Below are positions 26,973-35,509 of a stretch of 53,570 bases of DNA, piece after piece (the stretch's first letter is position 1; every line of letters begins with the position of its first letter). The position numbers and the translations under genes are program-made. Source of the DNA: Candidatus Magnetobacterium casense (GTDB lineage: Bacteria > Nitrospirota > Thermodesulfovibrionia > Thermodesulfovibrionales > Magnetobacteriaceae). The notes under the pieces were generated by a model. It saw only the letters and a list, made by a program, of their open reading frames with translations, had not been told where the DNA came from and did no database searches. The stretch spans positions 1 to 53,570 of the forward strand of contig NZ_JMFO01000022.1 of assembly GCF_000714715.1 (NCBI RefSeq). Reading direction: 5' to 3'.

Positions 26973-27127
26973 TGGGGTCAAGGGGACTTCTTCGTGGCCG
27001 GGGCGCCTCGCCCCTCCCCTTGCGGGGGGTTCTGAAGGGGGGCGGAGGGGGTGAGGCACCCCTGCCACAAACCGCCCCTTTCTTTCTTGCCTTAAAGTAT
27101 AGTTACCATGAAATATAAAGAGGATAC
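26973..27127 (+). repeat. GC-rich dispersed repeat with right terminal arm
   Basis: Core GGGGTCAAGGGGACTTCTTC and CCCCTCCCCTTGCGGGGGG, followed by TTCTTGCCTTAAAGTATAG and a right arm ending AAATATAAAGAGGATAC. Nearly identical to 42065-42198 but with an extra segment GGGGTGAGGCACCCCTGCC and without the left arm. Fills the gap between rimP and the kinase gene. Confidence 0.7.
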
Positions 27128-27166
27128 ATATTTTGTCCGCAGTATGTTGAGGATTAAAAGGCCGTC

Positions 27167-28906
27167 TTATTCAGGTTTGACATCCTCTTCATAGCTTTCG
27201 TTGATGTTGTAAGCCTTGTTGACTAGCTTGATGTTGACCTTACCGGCTCGTACCTTTAGTTGGGGCAGGGGTGTTTTTCCTACGGATGTGCCATCTATAA
27301 ACACCTCGGCAGAGGGTCTGCTCCATACGTTTATGTAACCGTAGCGGACATCGGCAGAGGGGGATATGACCGTTGGTTGTGGTACCGGCAGTGGGGGGGC
27401 AAACGGTTTCTTGGTTGCGGGCATTACGAATAAAAACAATGCAACTATTATCACACCTGCAACGGCCGCAACGGCAGCGTATATGCCCTTTTTTGATGAT
27501 GCGGGGGGCGTTTTTTCCAGGGGGGCCCCTGCTACATGGCCTTTGGATACCTCCGCGTACCTCTTCGCTTCAACCTCCGGAGACTGCTTTGAGGCTTTCT
27601 TTTTAGCTGAAGCGTCCTTGAGTACCAACCTGTGGGCTACGCGCCCGGTGGTGACATAGGTGCTATCCAGTTGCTCTATCCTCTGATCAGGGATACCGTC
27701 GGGATGATTCTTTGACAACTGTATATAGTTGTCTTTATATTCGTTCTCCCACTGTAGTTTATCGACATTCAGTCTGGCCCTGATGTCGTTTTCGAGGGTG
27801 ATAGCGGTTGCTTTATCGATATTGTTTGCGGTCATAAATTGGTCTAGTGCTATGCGTTTGTCCAGGGTGATGCGTTTGTGTGCGAGGTGTTTTTCCAACA
27901 GTTCGACATATTCCCCCTGTGGGTCTCGCTCAATAGCGGCTATGAATTCATCGATCCCCTTGAACCTGTCCTCAATCCTCACGGCCAATGCTTGCAGGAT
28001 TGCGTTGCTGAGGACGGGCGATATGTCTATGCCCTCGATGTCAGATGGCTGTTTTAGTTCATCGACGTAGAATCTGTCCGGGGCCGGGGGAGGCAGGATG
28101 CCCGTAATCATCAGATACAACGTGGCACCACAGGCATAGATATCCGTCCAGGGGCCGATCTTTCCCCTGGCCTGGTACTGCTCCATGGGGGCATAGCCAG
28201 CCTTCAGGACCACGTCGAGGCTGTGACTCTGCTCTGCCGATACATAGCGTGCAGCACCAAAGTCTATCAGTATGGGGGTGCCGGTACTGGTGACATAGAT
28301 ATTTTGCGAGGAAATGTCTCTGTGATACAGGGCCAGTGCATGAACCTCCTTCAGCGCAGCCAGGATGGGAAGCATTAACCTCAGAGACTCATCAACGGGG
28401 AGTCGTCCGCCGCGCTTCTTTATGAGGTTAGACAGCGTATCACCATCTATGTAGTCCATGACGATGTAGCCGGTGTTGTTGGCCTCAAAGAAGTTTATGA
28501 CGTGTACAATATTGACGTTGTTGGCAAACTTGGTTACCTTTCTGGCCTCATCTATAAACAGACGCAGTCCCTCGCGGAAGTTCTCTTCCTGACTCCCCTT
28601 AAAGGGCAATACCGTATAGTTGCTCAATTCCCTGCTGGCAAGGCTTGTGGGAAGAAACTCCTTAATGGCCACCTTCTTGTCGAGGTTGATGTCCATGCCT
28701 ATGTACGTGATCCCAAAGCCACCCTGTCCCAGTACCCTGCCCAACAGGTACTGATCCTTCAGGATTGTCCTGGGTTTCAGAAGCAGGGGATGGTCCGAGT
28801 ACTTGCTTTCGTCATAGCCACAGTGATTGCAGATAGGGATACTGTTTCTCCGCTCCATGCAGTTGACGCATATCTTCATAAAATCAGAACTGTGTTGTTC
28901 ACTCAT
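27167..28906 (-). CDS. Membrane-anchored Ser/Thr protein kinase with PEGA domain
   Basis: 579 residues. An N-terminal zinc ribbon (C13, C16, C26, C29) precedes a Hanks-type kinase: GRVLGQGGFGITY, VAIKEFLP, YHRDISSQN, DFGAAR. In the catalytic loop the invariant lysine (HRDxKxxN) is serine, so activity may be weak or absent. A linker leads to one membrane segment (about 480-503) and a C-terminal PEGA domain (GYINVWSRPSAEVFIDG) expected outside the membrane. The PEGA domain ends early, about ten residues short. Third gene of an operon with the PP2C phosphatase and the FHA kinase. Confidence 0.88.
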   Translation of the reverse strand: MSEQHSSDFMKICVNCMERRNSIPICNHCGYDESKYSDHPLLLKPRTILKDQYLLGRVLGQGGFGITYIGMDINLDKKVAIKEFLPTSLASRELSNYTVLPFKGSQEENFREGLRLFIDEARKVTKFANNVNIVHVINFFEANNTGYIVMDYIDGDTLSNLIKKRGGRLPVDESLRLMLPILAALKEVHALALYHRDISSQNIYVTSTGTPILIDFGAARYVSAEQSHSLDVVLKAGYAPMEQYQARGKIGPWTDIYACGATLYLMITGILPPPAPDRFYVDELKQPSDIEGIDISPVLSNAILQALAVRIEDRFKGIDEFIAAIERDPQGEYVELLEKHLAHKRITLDKRIALDQFMTANNIDKATAITLENDIRARLNVDKLQWENEYKDNYIQLSKNHPDGIPDQRIEQLDSTYVTTGRVAHRLVLKDASAKKKASKQSPEVEAKRYAEVSKGHVAGAPLEKTPPASSKKGIYAAVAAVAGVIIVALFLFVMPATKKPFAPPLPVPQPTVISPSADVRYGYINVWSRPSAEVFIDGTSVGKTPLPQLKVRAGKVNIKLVNKAYNINESYEEDVKPE

Positions 28907-28927
28907 ACGCTTATTGCCTCATACGCT

Positions 28928-30820
28928 TTATCCAGGAGGTTTGGTCTCCATTACAACTGTTGTTCCAGACATTGTATCGTGCCAGTCCTTATTAAGCACG
29001 AAAGAAAACGGCTCAAACGGGATAAGCCGCACCAGAGACCTCATTGCAACAACTGCAACAGGTGGGCGCAAACCGTCTGACATCACAACCCGTGTATGTG
29101 TGATAAACTTTCCAACCGTCTTACCGGTCATACCCTCTAGTATGCAATAGTACACAAAGTACAAGGCTATAAACACCAGGAGCGTTAATCCTAAGCCGCC
29201 TCCCGTGCCGGATGACATGACAATGAACCGCAATATCACGGCAACAACAGAGACCACGGTCAGGTCTGTGATGAAATTTAACAATCTCTTTGTGCGGGGG
29301 GCAAGGGGGAGTTGAGTGATTTCATTTTTTTGAACGCTTTTTTGATTTGGTTTGGGACCGGTTTTTGGTTGTTGTTGTAATCCCGTATCGTTTTTTAATA
29401 TTTGCGTTTGTTCATAGTGTTCTGTTTTAGGAGTATCTGATGGTTGAGGTGTCGGTTGAGCATTGTCCTTAGGTTCGACGGCAATACTTTTTCTTGTCAA
29501 CTGAAAGACGGCGCAGCCTGCCAGCGAAAAGGCGTCTCCGGGCATGAGCAACGTAGATTCAAAGGGGGCAAGCCTCTGTTTGTCATCCAGGAAGGTGCCA
29601 AAGGTTGAGCGGAGGTCTTTGACGTAGAAGGCGCCCTTTTCCCTGTGGATTTCGCAGTGAACGCTTGATATACGTTTTTCGGACAACACGACGGCACACT
29701 TGGTGGGGTCTCGGCCGATGAGAACCGGCTTATTGGTCAGGGGGATGCGTTCTCCCTCAAACTCGCCTGCAACCACCAGCAGTTCCATGGCGGTATCGGC
29801 CGTGCTTGAGTCGCCTGTAGTTGTCGAGGAATCCGAGGGGGGCATCAGCAGCGCCTGGAACTCGGCAACGGAGGCAGGACGATTCTGTATGTTCATTTCG
29901 AGGGCCTTCATGATGGCGTTGGCAAAGTCCTCGGAGAGCTTCTGTCTGGATATGTCTTTGATGTGGAGGAGTTTTTCGCCATTTTGTCTGTCCGGGGCCT
30001 TGGTGGGTGAGTCCATGCGTTTCTTTTCGTAGTTGTATCCTCTGAGGCAGCTATACATGGTTGCGGCGCAGGCGTAGATGTCTGTCCAGGGGCCTTGTTT
30101 GCCCAGCTTCATATCCGAGCTGTATTGTTCCAGTGGGGCATAGCCGTGGGTAAGGCATATGGATAGCTTTGTGCTGATAGCGTCGCGGGCAGAGCCGAAG
30201 TCCAGCAAGATGGGGTTGCCGCTGTCAGGGATGTAGATGTTCTTGGGCTTTATGTCTCTGTGTAATATCCCCCCCTGATGTACTGCATCGAGGCCATCCA
30301 GCACTGGCATCATGATGTCCAGGAGGTCTTGCTGTGTGATGCCTTTGTCCTGGAGTTTTATGTGCTCCTCAAGGGTCTTACCCTGGATGTAACGCATGAC
30401 AAAGTAGGCGGTATTGTTCTCCTTGAAGAAAAACAGGATTGGCGCAATGCTTGGATGATTGAACTGTGCCAGGGTCTGGGCCTCGTCGATGAACTTTGTC
30501 AATCCGTACCTGTAATCGTTGGCGTAGTCCTCGGATATTGGAAACACGGTGAGTTGGTCTTTCTGCCGTCTGGCTATGTTTCGGGGCAGAAACTCCTTGA
30601 TGACCACGCGCATCTTCAGCACCAGGTCAAGGCCAAGGTAGGTTATGCCAAACCCCCCGGAGCCAAGGCACGTACCGATCAGGTACTGCTTGTTTAGTAC
30701 TACGCGGGGTTGCAACGACACGGCATCGTTTTTGATATCCATGCTGCTGCCACATTGAGGGCAGACACTGGGGGTTGCCTTGGTGTCCGTCATGCAATTA
30801 CAACAGATATTTTCGTACAT
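28928..30820 (-). CDS. Ser/Thr protein kinase with FHA and RDD domains
   Basis: 630 residues. N-terminal zinc ribbon (CCNCM ... CPQCG), then a complete kinase domain: GTCLGSGGFGITYLG, VVIKEFLP, LHRDIKPKN, DFGSARD. An FHA domain follows (about 345-440; IGRDPTKCAVVL, ISSVHCEIH, STFGTF), which binds phosphothreonine. A proline/glutamine-rich linker leads to an RDD membrane domain with about three segments. Unlike the downstream kinase its catalytic loop is intact, so it is the likely active kinase of the operon. Its start codon overlaps the PP2C stop by one base (TAATG). Confidence 0.92.
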   Translation of the reverse strand: MYENICCNCMTDTKATPSVCPQCGSSMDIKNDAVSLQPRVVLNKQYLIGTCLGSGGFGITYLGLDLVLKMRVVIKEFLPRNIARRQKDQLTVFPISEDYANDYRYGLTKFIDEAQTLAQFNHPSIAPILFFFKENNTAYFVMRYIQGKTLEEHIKLQDKGITQQDLLDIMMPVLDGLDAVHQGGILHRDIKPKNIYIPDSGNPILLDFGSARDAISTKLSICLTHGYAPLEQYSSDMKLGKQGPWTDIYACAATMYSCLRGYNYEKKRMDSPTKAPDRQNGEKLLHIKDISRQKLSEDFANAIMKALEMNIQNRPASVAEFQALLMPPSDSSTTTGDSSTADTAMELLVVAGEFEGERIPLTNKPVLIGRDPTKCAVVLSEKRISSVHCEIHREKGAFYVKDLRSTFGTFLDDKQRLAPFESTLLMPGDAFSLAGCAVFQLTRKSIAVEPKDNAQPTPQPSDTPKTEHYEQTQILKNDTGLQQQPKTGPKPNQKSVQKNEITQLPLAPRTKRLLNFITDLTVVSVVAVILRFIVMSSGTGGGLGLTLLVFIALYFVYYCILEGMTGKTVGKFITHTRVVMSDGLRPPVAVVAMRSLVRLIPFEPFSFVLNKDWHDTMSGTTVVMETKPPG

Positions 30821-31602
30821 TACGTGACCATTATGAGTTGTGCCGTAAGGTTGTCATAGTTTTCCTTTGTCCGCTGTGCCGTCTTGGCAACATCCCTGGT
30901 CATTGCTTCTATGATTTTCTGTGCCGGGGTGTTTGTGTAGCGCAGGTGGAGGTTTTGCACGTCGGAGTCGGCCAGGTATTGCCAGAAGCCGTCGGTACAG
31001 AGCAGGATGTAGTCGCCCTCCTGCAGGGTAAGGCCATCGGCATGGATGGCAGGTCTGAGTTCATCGGGCATCCCCAGGGTCTTGAGTACGCGGTTGCGGT
31101 CGGGGTGGTCCTTTGCTGCCTCTGCGGTGATTTCGCCCATATCCAGGAGCAGTTGCACCACCGAGTGGTCCTTGCTCCGGTAGAAAGGCAGCCCCTGCCT
31201 GTATATGTATATGCGGGAATCTCCCACGTATGCCCAAAACATCCTTTCGCCCAAGATTACAACCACCACACAAGTAGACTGCATATTGCGCAGGCGATCA
31301 TCGGTGTTGCTCCTCTGCCTGATGGCATTGTGAGCGGCCAGCATGGAATTGGTCAGTTCCGTACTGACATTGTCGCCGTTGATGCCGGCAAAGCAATCCG
31401 TCACCGTGTTGACGGCAATCTGCGAGGCGATCTGTCCACCTTTATGGCCTCCGAGGCCATCAGCCACAACAAAGCAGTAGCGACCGTTTTGTTCGTCAAT
31501 GACGGCGTTCCAATTGTCCTGATTTTCGCTCCTGCCGCCCATATGTGTCTTTATCCCGTATTCGATTCTTAGTGTCTTACCCTTGGCAGACCACATAGAC
31601 AT
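30820..31602 (-). CDS. PP2C-family protein phosphatase
   Basis: 260 residues from ATG 31602, chosen because AAAGGAG lies eight bases before it; an in-frame start at 31629 is less likely. Metal-binding residues are visible in SENQDN, VADGLGGHKGG, LLCTDGFW and NYDNLTAQ. It removes phosphate from Ser/Thr, opposing the two kinases encoded next in the same operon. PP2C-kinase-FHA sets occur in stress signalling and in type VI secretion control; no secretion genes are present here. Confidence 0.93.
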   Translation of the reverse strand: MSMWSAKGKTLRIEYGIKTHMGGRSENQDNWNAVIDEQNGRYCFVVADGLGGHKGGQIASQIAVNTVTDCFAGINGDNVSTELTNSMLAAHNAIRQRSNTDDRLRNMQSTCVVVVILGERMFWAYVGDSRIYIYRQGLPFYRSKDHSVVQLLLDMGEITAEAAKDHPDRNRVLKTLGMPDELRPAIHADGLTLQEGDYILLCTDGFWQYLADSDVQNLHLRYTNTPAQKIIEAMTRDVAKTAQRTKENYDNLTAQLIMVT

Positions 31603-31685
31603 CAACTTTGCTCCTTTGATTGACTTCACCTATATTGTAGCAGATCAATAAAATTTTTGTATATAGCGCCAATGTCTTCACTTCT

Positions 31686-32801
31686 CTATCCCCCAATCTT
31701 TGCAAAGAGGTCGAGGGCGTTTTTGAAGGCCTGGTCCATGTTCAGGTGCTTGTAGTTTGCCAGTCTGCCGATGAGGTAAATGCCGTCTTTTTGGAGTTCT
31801 CTGGCGGCCTGCTCATATCGCATGTAGCGGTCAAGGTTGTCCTGCGATGGGACGGGGTAGTAGGGGTCGCCATCCCACGTGGGATACTCCCTGATGATTG
31901 TCGTGCGCTGGTGGCGCTGACCGGTATAGCGCTTTGGTTCGGTCACACGCATGTAGCGATGATCGTTTGGGTAATTGATCACAACGTTTGACTGGAAGTA
32001 CTCCATATCCAGCGTCTCATACTCAAACTCCAATGACCTGTACTGGAGCCTGCCAAATCTGTAATCAAAAAAGGCATCTATACGTCCGGTAAAGATTAAT
32101 ACCCCATACCCCCCGATATCTCTGATGAGCGCATCTCTTTGGGCCAGATAATCAACGTTGAGCATGACGCTTATGTTTTTATGATCGAGGATGTTCTGAA
32201 ATATACTCGTATACCCCCCAGCCGGTACGCCTTCGTACTTGTCGGAGAAGTATCCGTCATTGAAGTTGGTCCTGACCGGGATCCTGCCAATCAAAGAGGC
32301 ATCGAGTTGATCGGGCCAGCGGTCCCACTGCTTTTTGGTGTAGTTCTTGAACATCTTTTCATAGAGCACCCTGCCAACCCTCATCAGTGCTACGTCTTCG
32401 GAGGTCTTTGGTTCCTTTATCTCTTGCGTGTTGTTTTGCAGCCAGTTGAGCATCTCCACTTCCGAGGACATCGTCAGTCCAAAGAGCCTGTTGACCGTCT
32501 CTATGTTGACCGGCACCGGCACAAGCATGCCATCGACATAGCTCTTGACCCTGTGCCTGTAGGGCAACCACTGTGTAAAGCGTCCGATGTACTGCCATAC
32601 GTCCTCGTAACTGGTGTGGAACATGTGAGGGCCATACAGCGGAATAAGTATCCCGGCCCCATCACGGAAGTCATAACAGTTGCCACCGATATGGCCACGC
32701 CTGTCAATGACCAGCACCCTTTTATTGGCAACGGAGGCAAACTTCTCCGCCAGCACACACCCCGAAATCCCAGCCCCTACAACCAGTACGTCTACAGACA
32801 T
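31686..32801 (-). CDS. glf: UDP-galactopyranose mutase
   Basis: 371 residues, full length. FAD-binding VLVVGAGISGCVLAEKFA at the N-terminus, RRGHIGGNCYDF, YGPHMFHTS, and YPVPSQDN with PTWDGDPYYP match the family. It interconverts UDP-galactopyranose and UDP-galactofuranose for surface glycans. Immediate neighbours are a DprA/LOG-like gene and the PP2C operon; a glycosyltransferase gene (39016) lies further along on the same strand. Confidence 0.95.
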   Translation of the reverse strand: MSVDVLVVGAGISGCVLAEKFASVANKRVLVIDRRGHIGGNCYDFRDGAGILIPLYGPHMFHTSYEDVWQYIGRFTQWLPYRHRVKSYVDGMLVPVPVNIETVNRLFGLTMSSEVEMLNWLQNNTQEIKEPKTSEDVALMRVGRVLYEKMFKNYTKKQWDRWPDQLDASLIGRIPVRTNFNDGYFSDKYEGVPAGGYTSIFQNILDHKNISVMLNVDYLAQRDALIRDIGGYGVLIFTGRIDAFFDYRFGRLQYRSLEFEYETLDMEYFQSNVVINYPNDHRYMRVTEPKRYTGQRHQRTTIIREYPTWDGDPYYPVPSQDNLDRYMRYEQAARELQKDGIYLIGRLANYKHLNMDQAFKNALDLFAKIGG

Positions 32802-32850
32802 GTTGTCAACTCAATCATTGTGCATGTGTACAGATAAACATCCGACTGAA

Positions 32851-33297
32851 CTACCCCAGCATCCTGACTATCTTACCCGAGGCCATGATCTCCGATACCA
32901 GGTTGTCGAGCTTGCCACCTTTACTGGCATATGCCACCACTATTTCGTCGGCCAGCTCCAGCATCAGGCGATTACGCAATACGGCGGTTTCAGCCGTAAC
33001 CCTCTTTACGGTTTCCTCAAACGGGGTGATGAGCAATAGACGATTCCTGTCTATCTGCTGCCTAAACCGAGGCTCAACATCCTTCATAAACCCCTTGGCC
33101 AAGGCAATTATTATCGGCTGATTGCCCTTGAGCAGGAAGTACAAGACATCCTTTTCTATATCCGAGTGAAACCCGGATATCACACACACCCCTCTTTGCC
33201 GTTGCTCAATTGCCCACTCATAAGACCTCAGAACAACACGCCCGGGGCAATCGCGTGAGCACAGAAATGCCACCTTATGCAGATTCAACAACCCCAT
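32851..33297 (-). CDS. DprA/LOG-like Rossmann-fold protein
   Basis: 148 residues from ATG 33297, chosen because AAAGGG sits five bases before it. VAFLCSRDCPGRVVLRSYEWA, GVCVISGFHSDIEKDVLYFLL and PIIIALAKGF resemble the core of DprA/SMF and the LOG family, which share a Rossmann fold. It lacks the flanking domains of full-length DprA (about 280-370 residues), so it is a reduced relative and not a certain DNA-loading protein. Function unknown. Confidence 0.6.
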   Translation of the reverse strand: MGLLNLHKVAFLCSRDCPGRVVLRSYEWAIEQRQRGVCVISGFHSDIEKDVLYFLLKGNQPIIIALAKGFMKDVEPRFRQQIDRNRLLLITPFEETVKRVTAETAVLRNRLMLELADEIVVAYASKGGKLDNLVSEIMASGKIVRMLG

Positions 33298-33433
33298 GTT
33301 ACCCTTTGAGTAATATATCATAATCCTTGTTCACCATACATACTATAAGTTCAATTTTACCCTTGATGATAGCATGTTCCCTATTGGATTTACAATAGTG
33401 GCTCTTTCGTAAAGTGAGTGGGTTAAGATTAAC

Positions 33434-33536
33434 GGTAGTCCTGCAGAAGTAGTGGTTAACCGTAAACTTAACACCCTTCCTTCACAATGGACATCAAGGG
33501 AGGGGTATTGAATATCACTATCTCTGCAGGACTACC
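33434..33536. repeat. Small inverted-repeat element (103 bases)
   Basis: GGTAGTCCTGCAGA (33434-33447) and its exact complement TCTGCAGGACTACC (33523-33536) bound about 75 bases. The pairing extends imperfectly inward for another eight bases. MITE-like; no coding capacity. Confidence 0.65.
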
Positions 33537-33564
33537 CATTTTTTATATCTCTATTAGCATTAAT

Positions 33565-33694
33565 TTAAGAGCCTCTTGCAAAAGTACATGTTATGTAAAA
33601 TATAGCAAAAAGCTCATTTTGTAAGTGGCTGATATTAAATGATATTTTGGGGGCACTATAATTGCTTGATTTGAGATTTGCAAGAGGCTCTTAA
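33565..33694. repeat. Small inverted-repeat element (130 bases)
   Basis: TTAAGAGCCTCTTGCAAA (33565-33582) and its exact 18-base complement (33677-33694) bound an AT-rich core. A further outer pair, TATATCTCTATT (33544-33555) with AATAGAGATATA (33715-33726), encloses it. The rest of the 33298-33893 gap shows no gene. Confidence 0.75.
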
Positions 33695-33893
33695 TGTAAT
33701 AATATTATACAACAAATAGAGATATATTTGTTATCTAATTCCTTATAGATAAAGAATGTATGCCTATTTTTTTAATGCGAAAGTTGAGAGATTGCCATTT
33801 ATAGGGTTAATATGTTAAATTGTAAAATAAGGTTATAGTATGACATTAGGATTGACAATTCGAGGGAGGGGCTGAGGGGAAACGTAGTCTTTT

Positions 33894-34889
33894 ATGCCAT
33901 CGAAAAACGACAAGACAGAGCCGGTACTGAGTCGGCGTGAGTTCCTGAGCAGGGCGGGCGTAACGGGGGCCATTGCCATGACGGTGGGGACCTTGGGCGC
34001 TATTGCCTATTCTGACAGACCCATGCGCCGCAGCCAGGAAACTACCTACACGTTTAAGAACTACAGGGTTGAACCCTCGGTGCTGTATCCGTCAATGGTA
34101 ATAACCCACGGTAAGGACGCCCGCAAGATGGTGCAGGCGGCCTTTGACAAACTGGGCGGACTGTCGCTGTTCATCAAACCCGGCGACAGGGTGCTGATAA
34201 AGCCAAACGTGGGCTGGGACCGGCAGCCGGAACTAGCTGTAAACACCAATCCGGATGTTGTTGCAGCGGTTGTGGCTCTGTGCCTGCAGGGCCGTGCATC
34301 GGAGGTGTGGGTGACGGACGTGTCGATCAACGACCCATACAGGAGCTTTGCCCGCTCCGGCGTGGAGGCAGCCGTGTTGAAATCCGGCGGTAAGGTCAAG
34401 TTCACCGCGGGCGATGACTTCCTCCAGACCGACCTCAAGGGAGAAGTCCTAAAGCTCTGGCCCGTGTGCAGGTACTTTCATCAAGTGGACAAGCTGATAA
34501 ACATCCCCGTGCTCAAGCACCACTCGTTGAGCAAGTGTACGCTAGCCATGAAAAACTGGTACGGTGTCCTGGGGGGCAGCAGAAACCGCCTCCATCAGGA
34601 GATCAATCTTTCAATTGCCGACCTGGCAAACGCAATCAGACCCACGCTAACGATTATGGACGCCACACGTGTTCTCAAGCGAAACGGTCCCACCGGAGGC
34701 AGCATCGCCGACGTTGAGATAGCCAATACCATAATTGCCGGCGTTGACGAGGTGGCAATCGATACCTACAGTCTCAGATTTCTCGACCTGAATGTTGCAG
34801 ACGTCCCGTTTCTGGGCCTTGCACAGGCGCGAGGCGTTGGCACCACCGACCTGAAGCTCCTCAACACACACGAACTCAGCACGGATTAA
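33894..34889 (+). CDS. Tat-exported DUF362 protein
   Basis: 331 residues. A twin-arginine signal (LSRREFLSRAGVTGAIAMTV) leads to a DUF362 domain, KPGDRVLIKPNVGWDR ... VWVTDVS ... NIPVLKHHSLSKCTLAMKNWYG. DUF362 proteins are frequently paired with 4Fe-4S proteins in membrane or periplasmic redox complexes. It was probably directly followed by the polyferredoxin gene now at 35510; a toxin-antitoxin cassette lies between. The last 18 bases of the coding region before the stop are duplicated at 35487. Its function is not established. Confidence 0.88.
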   Translation: MPSKNDKTEPVLSRREFLSRAGVTGAIAMTVGTLGAIAYSDRPMRRSQETTYTFKNYRVEPSVLYPSMVITHGKDARKMVQAAFDKLGGLSLFIKPGDRVLIKPNVGWDRQPELAVNTNPDVVAAVVALCLQGRASEVWVTDVSINDPYRSFARSGVEAAVLKSGGKVKFTAGDDFLQTDLKGEVLKLWPVCRYFHQVDKLINIPVLKHHSLSKCTLAMKNWYGVLGGSRNRLHQEINLSIADLANAIRPTLTIMDATRVLKRNGPTGGSIADVEIANTIIAGVDEVAIDTYSLRFLDLNVADVPFLGLAQARGVGTTDLKLLNTHELSTD

Positions 34890-35000
34890 AGAACATGTCT
34901 GCAAGTGAGGAGATGATGTGCTTATGGCAATAGCCTTGACTATAAGCAAGATAGTGTGATAGAATAATGGGAAATAGAGATAGAAAAGGAGATGAATGTT

Positions 35001-35204
35001 ATGGTTGGTGTTAAGGATGCTTCCGTTGAGGATATAGAAAGTCTAATGGAGGAAACTGACATCGAATCTTTAGATGATCCAGATGCGGGTTTAGAGCTTA
35101 GAGAAGAGTTTGAGAAGGAATTGGATCGAAGACTAAATAAGCAATCTAAAATAATCCCACATGCCGAGGTGATGAAGATATTTGCGTCAGCTTGGGTGGA
35201 CTGA
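35001..35204 (+). CDS. RelB-like antitoxin
   Basis: 67 residues, acidic and helical (SVEDIESLMEETDIESL ... LELREEFEKELDRRL), typical of addiction-module antitoxins of the RelB/ParD-like set. AAAGGAG (34985-34991) suits ATG 35001 better than ATG 34992. It overlaps the toxin by 23 bases. It should neutralise the RelE/ParE-type toxin and repress its own operon. Confidence 0.65.
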   Translation: MVGVKDASVEDIESLMEETDIESLDDPDAGLELREEFEKELDRRLNKQSKIIPHAEVMKIFASAWVD

Positions 35205-35445
35205 AGAGTCAATAGAAGATTTCAAAAAACTTGATAAGCAAGTAGCGCAAAGAATTGTAAAAAGAGTTTTATGGTTATGTGAGCATTTCGATGATATATC
35301 GCCAGAGACTCTTTCAGGTAAACGTAAGGGTGAATTTAAGTTCAAGGTCGGAGATTGGAGGGTTATATACAAGATAGAAACAAACATGATCGTTATTCAT
35401 GCTGTAGGGCATCGAAGTGAAATATATCAGAGGGGTGTCTTTTGA
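35182..35445 (+). CDS. RelE/ParE-family toxin
   Basis: 87 residues: LGWTEESIEDFKKLDKQVAQ at the start, then GDWRVIYKIETNMIVIHAVGHR, which is the usual C-terminal strand and HR motif of RelE/ParE toxins. Start is TTG 35182 because the frame is closed upstream; this lowers translation relative to the antitoxin, as expected. Likely an mRNA interferase or gyrase inhibitor. Confidence 0.8.
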   Translation: MRQLGWTEESIEDFKKLDKQVAQRIVKRVLWLCEHFDDISPETLSGKRKGEFKFKVGDWRVIYKIETNMIVIHAVGHRSEIYQRGVF

Positions 35446-35509
35446 ACGGGAAAATGGGATCAAAAAGATAAATCCTTTTTATGGTTACGAACTCAGCACG
35501 GATTGAGGC

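Larger units (their letters stand above)
34870..35504. mobile_element. Toxin-antitoxin cassette between 18-base direct repeats
   Basis: ACGAACTCAGCACGGATT occurs at 34870-34887 (the end of the DUF362 gene) and again at 35487-35504 (just before the polyferredoxin start). Between them lie the antitoxin and toxin genes. Removing one repeat and the cassette would join the DUF362 stop (GATTGA) directly to GAGGC-ATG of the next gene. This is the footprint of insertion into the DUF362 3' end with duplication of the target, but no recombinase is present. Confidence 0.65.

Noticed and set aside
30775..31572. 265-residue frame opposite the PP2C gene
   Set aside because: Shadow frame; the PP2C gene on the other strand has clear motifs and coupled neighbours.
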